Origin: SOIA01 sp050116035
GTDB taxonomy: Bacteria; Acidobacteriota; Aminicenantia; Aminicenantales; Aminicenantaceae
Direction: 5' to 3'
DNA: 8,135 nt
NCBI GenBank assembly: GCA_050116035.1
Contig: JASFPJ010000136.1
Coordinates: 1 to 8,135 of the forward strand
The notes under the pieces were generated by a model. The model was not told the DNA's origin. It did no database searches and was given only the letters and a program-made list of their open reading frames with translations. Made by a program: the position numbers and the translations under genes. Shown one piece after another: positions 4,426 through 8,135 of this stretch (position 1 is its first letter; the number at the start of each line of letters is the position of its first letter).

Positions 4426-6066
4426 ATGTCTAAAAATAACATGGAAAGAAGGGATTTTTTAAAGGCCCTGCTTGGAGGGATATCATTGGTTGCTCTTGAT
4501 TGGGATGCCTTTCCAAAGGGCACACAAGAGAGTAAAGGAACAAATGACTTCGATGCTGTGATAATCGGCGCCGGACTCGGGGGATTGAGCTGTGCCGCGG
4601 CCTTTGCCAGGCAGGGATTCAAGGCTTTAGTTCTCGAGCATCACAGCAAACCCGGGGGATACGCCACAACCTTTAAACGGAAAGGGTTTATCTTCGATGT
4701 CTCCCTGCATTCCACGACAGTCGGAGAACGGAATGGAGTCCATAACCTGATACCGGGCTTCCCTGAAATCAAAGATGTCGAGTTTGTGCCTCATCATCCC
4801 CTCTACCGACTTATATTGCCCGATTATGATATCCGTGTTCCCCAAAAAAATCTCCCCGAATACATTAAAATTCTGGTCGGCCATTTTCCTGAAGAAAAGG
4901 AAGGTATCCAGGGTATTTTCGACGACATGAAAGGCCTGACCGAAGACATCAACAAAATATCCAGAGCCCAAGGTCAGGTCAATATGATAACCTTTCGTAA
5001 AGACTATCCGTATCTATCACAGAGCGTCAATCAGACATGGGGGCAGATGCTGGATGCCCGAGTAAAAAACGTCAAACTCAAATCCATCATTTCTGCCCTC
5101 TGGGGTTATTTTGGGCTGCCGCCATCAAAGCTGGCCAGTATCTACTACGCCATGCCCACGATAGGTTATCTTCAAGAAGGGGGGTACTACCCTGTCGGAA
5201 AATCCCAAAAGATCAGCAACGCACTGATGAAATTCATCACAGACCGAGGCGGCAAGGTCATGCTCAGAAATCGGGTTGATAAAATTATGGTTAAGGATCA
5301 TGCCGCCTACGGAGTGAAAACCGCCGATGGGAAGGAATATACAGGAAAGGTAGTGGTCTCTAATGCCAATGCTTATGACACGTTTCACACCATGATGGAA
5401 GAGGATGACTATTTGAAAAGTTATCTTGAGAGGATGGAGACATTTTCAGTCAGTCTTTCCTGTTTCCAGGTTTTTCTGGGATTGAAAAGAGACCTTGTGG
5501 GCAAAACCGGGATCAAAGATACTGAAATCTTTTACGAGACTGACTACGACACCGAAGCCAGCTACAAAGCTTATCTGAATGCAGATATGGAAAATCAAGG
5601 TTTTGGGCTCACCCTGTACGACAACCTGTACAAAGATTATTCCCCCAAGGGAAAAAATACACTGAACATCCTCAACCTCCAGGGCTACAATCACTGGGAA
5701 AAATACGAATCTGATTACTTCCAAGGAAAGAAAAAGGCTTACCGGAAAGAAAAGGAACGGATGGCGGATATTCTGATCGATAAGGTCGAAGAAACTCTTC
5801 TTCCAGGCCTGAGAAAAGCGATCGAGGTCAAAGAGATTGGAACTCCCCTGACAAACGTGCGCTACACGAAAAACTATCGAGGTGCAATTTATGGATGGGA
5901 CCAGACCTTGGACAATTCCCTCCCCAGACGAGTTCCGCACAATACGCCGATTGAGAACCTGTATCTTTCCGGTGCCTGGACTCAACCCGGTCACGGTTAC
6001 GGCGCCGTCATCCCGAGTGGATTGGAATGCTTTGGAGTAATTATGCAAGAATGGAAGAAAGAATGA
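4426..6066 (+). CDS. Tat-exported FAD-dependent oxidoreductase, phytoene desaturase/CrtISO/retinol saturase type
   Basis: The 546-residue protein begins with a twin-arginine signal, ERRDFLKALLGGISLVAL (residues 7-24), implying export in folded, cofactor-loaded form. The FAD-binding Rossmann motif IIGAGLGGLSCAAAFARQG is at 46-64 with the ribose-binding acid E71 and the following PGGYA (76-80). The C-terminal FAD motif YLSGAWTQPGHGYGAVIPSG spans 513-532. This order and length are those of the carotenoid desaturase/isomerase and retinol saturase group, which act on C=C bonds of polyenes. No carotenoid synthesis gene is nearby, so the substrate is open. The start is fixed by GAGGAGG at 4415-4421, 4 nt before the ATG, and by the signal peptide; M6 is a less likely start. 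It probably has its own promoter near 4320-4350 and may be co-transcribed with the serine hydrolase 84 bp downstream. Confidence -1.
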   Translation: MSKNNMERRDFLKALLGGISLVALDWDAFPKGTQESKGTNDFDAVIIGAGLGGLSCAAAFARQGFKALVLEHHSKPGGYATTFKRKGFIFDVSLHSTTVGERNGVHNLIPGFPEIKDVEFVPHHPLYRLILPDYDIRVPQKNLPEYIKILVGHFPEEKEGIQGIFDDMKGLTEDINKISRAQGQVNMITFRKDYPYLSQSVNQTWGQMLDARVKNVKLKSIISALWGYFGLPPSKLASIYYAMPTIGYLQEGGYYPVGKSQKISNALMKFITDRGGKVMLRNRVDKIMVKDHAAYGVKTADGKEYTGKVVVSNANAYDTFHTMMEEDDYLKSYLERMETFSVSLSCFQVFLGLKRDLVGKTGIKDTEIFYETDYDTEASYKAYLNADMENQGFGLTLYDNLYKDYSPKGKNTLNILNLQGYNHWEKYESDYFQGKKKAYRKEKERMADILIDKVEETLLPGLRKAIEVKEIGTPLTNVRYTKNYRGAIYGWDQTLDNSLPRRVPHNTPIENLYLSGAWTQPGHGYGAVIPSGLECFGVIMQEWKKE

Positions 6067-6150
6067 GTCTTGCTGGATGATATGAATGAAGTTGATTCAA
6101 GAAGTCAGCATATTTCATGAATAGTTCAAAGTAAATATGGAGGTTCTAAT

Positions 6151-7632
6151 ATGAGACTAAAGAATAAAAATTCTTGTGCTCTAGTTTTATCGATTATTTT
6201 GTGCGGATTATTCTGTTTTCCTCCTCAGGGATACGCTCAAGACAAAATCAGTAAAATCGACAAGTTTGTGCAAATCTATCATAACTACGGCCGTTTTAAT
6301 GGAACAATCCTGGTTGCCGAAGGAGGCAAAGTCATATACAAAAAAGGATTCGGCCCTGCGAATATGGAATGGAATATTCCGAACAAACCAGACACAAAAT
6401 TCAGGATCGGCTCCATCACCAAACAGTTCACCTCCATGCTGATTCTTCAGCTTCTTGAACAGGGAAAGATTTCGTTAGACGGAAAGTTATCTGACTACTT
6501 ACCCTATTACCGAAAAGACTCAGGAGAAAAAGTCACCATTCACCATTTGTTGACTCACACTTCTGGAATACCGAGTTACACCAGCATGCCGAATTTCTTC
6601 GAAGAAGTCAGCCGTGATCCTTATCCTGTTGATGAATTCGTCAAAAAATACTGCAGCGGAGATTTGGAATTCGAACCAGGCTCGAAATTTGTCTACAACA
6701 ATTCTGGCTATTTTCTTTTGGGAGCTATCATCGAAAAAATCACTGGGAAAAAATACGAAGAAGTGCTGAAAGAAAGGATTATTGACCCGCTCGGCATGAA
6801 AAATACAGGATACGATCACCACAACACGATCATTCCCGGGAGAGCTACAGGATACTCGGTAACTTTTGACGGATATGAAAATGCCCCCTATCTGGATATG
6901 TCGCTTCCCTACTCCGCGGGTTCCCTGTATTCTTCAGTCGAAGACCTCTACTTGTGGGACCAAGCTCTGTACACAGAAAAGCTCCTCTCTAAAAAAATAA
7001 AAAGCCTCTTGTTTAAAGCGCATGTTTCCGCGATGGGCGGGAGCTACGGTTATGGATGGAGTGTGAGGAAAGTCGGTTTTCCTAAATCCAAAGACAAGGT
7101 GACGAGCATTTCTCACGGCGGAGGTATAAATGGATTTAATACTCTTATAGAGCGCCTGGTCGACCACAAACATCTAATTGTCCTATTCAACAACACAGGA
7201 GGAGCCCCACTGGCAGAAATAGGCGCTGGAATCAGAAATATTTTATATGGTCATCCGTATAGTCTTCCAAAAAAGTCAATCGCAAATGTGATTTATGAAG
7301 TCTTAGTTGATAAAGGGATTGAAACAGCCATTAAGCAGTATGAAGAGTACAAAAAAAATAATCCAAAAGAGTATAATTTTACAGCCAATGAATTGAACAG
7401 GCTGGGATACCACTTGATTCAAACAAAAAAAATCAAAGAAGCCATAGAAATTTTTAAATTAAACGTAAAAGTCTATCCCAAGTATGCCAATGGCTATGAT
7501 AGTCTCGCAGAAGCCTACATGCTCAACGGAGATAAAGAACTCGCCATTAAAAACTACGCTAAATCACTGGAGCTGAACCCCAAGAACACCAACGCCATTG
7601 ATATGCTGAATAAAATTAAAAAAGAAAAATAG
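6151..7632 (+). CDS. secreted S12-type serine hydrolase (beta-lactamase fold) with C-terminal TPR repeats
   Basis: The 493-residue protein has a Sec signal peptide (residues 1-29, likely cut after GYA); the cysteines in it do not form a lipobox. The serine hydrolase domain (about 36-370) shows the catalytic SITK (88-91), the YNN motif (182-184) and the HGG triad (322-324) that replaces KTG. This is the pattern of class C beta-lactamase, DD-peptidase and esterase relatives; the sequence does not say which reaction. Two TPR-like units follow (about 413-446 and 447-480, the second ending LELNPKN), suggesting partner binding in the periplasm. The start is supported by GGAGG at 6139-6143, 7 nt before the ATG. 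There is no BlaI-type operator upstream, so control by the repressor at the left of the window is not indicated. The gene is downstream of, and possibly co-transcribed with, the FAD oxidoreductase. The family call is firm and the substrate unknown. Confidence -1.
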   Translation: MRLKNKNSCALVLSIILCGLFCFPPQGYAQDKISKIDKFVQIYHNYGRFNGTILVAEGGKVIYKKGFGPANMEWNIPNKPDTKFRIGSITKQFTSMLILQLLEQGKISLDGKLSDYLPYYRKDSGEKVTIHHLLTHTSGIPSYTSMPNFFEEVSRDPYPVDEFVKKYCSGDLEFEPGSKFVYNNSGYFLLGAIIEKITGKKYEEVLKERIIDPLGMKNTGYDHHNTIIPGRATGYSVTFDGYENAPYLDMSLPYSAGSLYSSVEDLYLWDQALYTEKLLSKKIKSLLFKAHVSAMGGSYGYGWSVRKVGFPKSKDKVTSISHGGGINGFNTLIERLVDHKHLIVLFNNTGGAPLAEIGAGIRNILYGHPYSLPKKSIANVIYEVLVDKGIETAIKQYEEYKKNNPKEYNFTANELNRLGYHLIQTKKIKEAIEIFKLNVKVYPKYANGYDSLAEAYMLNGDKELAIKNYAKSLELNPKNTNAIDMLNKIKKEK

Positions 7633-7804
7633 TCGCGAAGAGAAATTTTTTGCCCCCCAATCCCTACCTAATCGCCCAGAGTCAATCCTGAAAGGGGAGG
7701 TATCACAGAGAGGTTCTCACTCCATGTACCGATAGATGTAGATGTAAATTTGTTATAGAATTCGAATAGAGTATTTCGACAAAACTTATGGGTTATTATC
7801 CCGC
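7633..7804. other. convergent intergenic region, no gene or clear terminator
   Basis: This separates the serine hydrolase from the converging gene at the right edge. A run of six T (about 7648-7653) follows a TCGCGA, and GGGTTATTATCCC lies near the minus-strand stop, but neither makes a stable stem. Transcription from both sides probably ends here by means I cannot identify. Confidence -1.
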
Positions 7805-8135
7805 TCAGCTCACGACGATGATGATGCGAGCCAGACGAAACTTATCCGCATTCAGCAGTTGAACCGTCGCCGATTGACCATCACTAGCAATCGTAATCCG
7901 ATAATCTATGTTTGCCTCTAATGTCTTGGGCACAATCTCAACTTTCTTGATTACAGAAACATTGAAATCTCCCGCACTCAGCTCAATAGTATTATCTTCT
8001 CTCAGATCAATCCTGTTCTGAAAATCTCTATAACTGACTCTACCAAGAGCGGTCTTTCCTGAAGCTCTAAGGCTATCCTTGGTTCCGGCAAAGTAATAAG
8101 CAGAATTTAATCTGGAGTCCAGCTCAGTTGTCGCG
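7805..8135 (-). CDS. C-terminal part of an uncharacterised envelope-type protein, 5' end off the window
   Basis: One minus-strand frame is open from the right edge (first full codon at 8134-8132) to TGA at 7807-7805, giving 109 residues without a start. It opens with LNSAYYFAGTKDSLRASG (residues 9-26), then has alternating beta-type stretches (ELSAGDFNVSVIKKVEIVP at 51-69, YRITIASDG at 78-86) and ends FRLARIIIVVS. From memory this resembles the C-terminal domain of poorly characterised, coiled-coil-bearing surface or lipoproteins whose pattern is AYY-GTK-L, then a KK-beta strand, then a hydrophobic last strand. The N-terminal part is needed to confirm a signal peptide. Frame quality and composition make it very likely coding. 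It converges with the serine hydrolase gene. Confidence -1.
   Translation of the reverse strand, partial: ATTELDSRLNSAYYFAGTKDSLRASGKTALGRVSYRDFQNRIDLREDNTIELSAGDFNVSVIKKVEIVPKTLEANIDYRITIASDGQSATVQLLNADKFRLARIIIVVS

Noticed and set aside
5446..6048. Minus-strand ORF of 200 codons inside the FAD oxidoreductase gene
   Set aside because: It is antisense to a well-supported coding region containing the C-terminal FAD motif, with no domain of its own.
6067..6150. BlaI-type operator upstream of the serine hydrolase
   Set aside because: Only an isolated TAGTT appears (about 6122-6126); no AACTA partner at six-base spacing.
7620..7655. Possible terminator after the serine hydrolase
   Set aside because: Only an A/T-only pairing across TCGCGA before six T; no GC-rich stem.
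7787..7801. GGGTTATTATCCC near the right-edge gene's stop as a minus-strand terminator
   Set aside because: Only three G-C pairs form and the inner bases do not pair.

Overview
This window looks like ordinary chromosomal DNA of a diderm, probably environmental, bacterium with medium GC content. It uses clear Shine-Dalgarno sequences (for example at 4415-4421 and 6139-6143) and a sigma70-type promoter with a perfect TATAAT box at 1567-1572, and it has Sec and Tat export signals. The M56 protease with its coiled-coil tail, the TPR-tailed serine hydrolase and the ggggtca-type repeat element remind me of Acidobacteriota or Candidatus Aminicenantes, or more loosely Bacteroidota-like gene repertoires. 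That is an impression from memory and is weak.

Left block, minus strand (1-1610): a two-gene BlaI/BlaR1-type regulatory operon. A BlaI/MecI/CopY-family repressor (1171-1557) overlaps by 8 bases the start of an M56 transmembrane metalloprotease (1178 to beyond the left edge). The operon is read from a promoter whose spacer contains a perfect operator, AACTA-N6-TAGTT. A second operator of the same design lies exactly 20 bp upstream. The -10 box is so close to the repressor ATG that the mRNA should be leaderless or nearly so.

Middle block, plus strand (1927-4287): a HAD-superfamily hydrolase and an adenylate-kinase-like protein with a zinc-type lid are joined by a TGATG overlap. Both carry substitutions at catalytic motif positions. 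Immediately after comes a 190-bp palindromic miniature element (3438-3627) with perfect 24-bp inverted repeats and a doubled 14-mer at each end. It is jammed between the kinase stop codon and the start of an unrecognised 218-residue gene, which has lost, or never had, a ribosome binding site.

Right block, plus strand (4288-7632): after an intergenic region with a 14-bp perfect palindrome and an 8-bp stem, there is a Tat-exported FAD oxidoreductase of the phytoene desaturase/CrtISO/retinol saturase type. It is followed by a secreted S12-type serine hydrolase (beta-lactamase fold) with C-terminal TPR repeats. At the right edge, on the minus strand and convergent, lies the C-terminal 109 residues of an envelope-type protein (7805-8135).

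The best candidates for something undescribed are the AACTA-N6-TAGTT operator pair with leaderless repressor mRNA, the strong internal ribosome binding site inside the M56 gene, the HAD/kinase-like pair with altered active sites, and the miniature element with duplicated, end-specific 14-mers. I see no CRISPR array, tRNA, rRNA, prophage or recognisable defence system.
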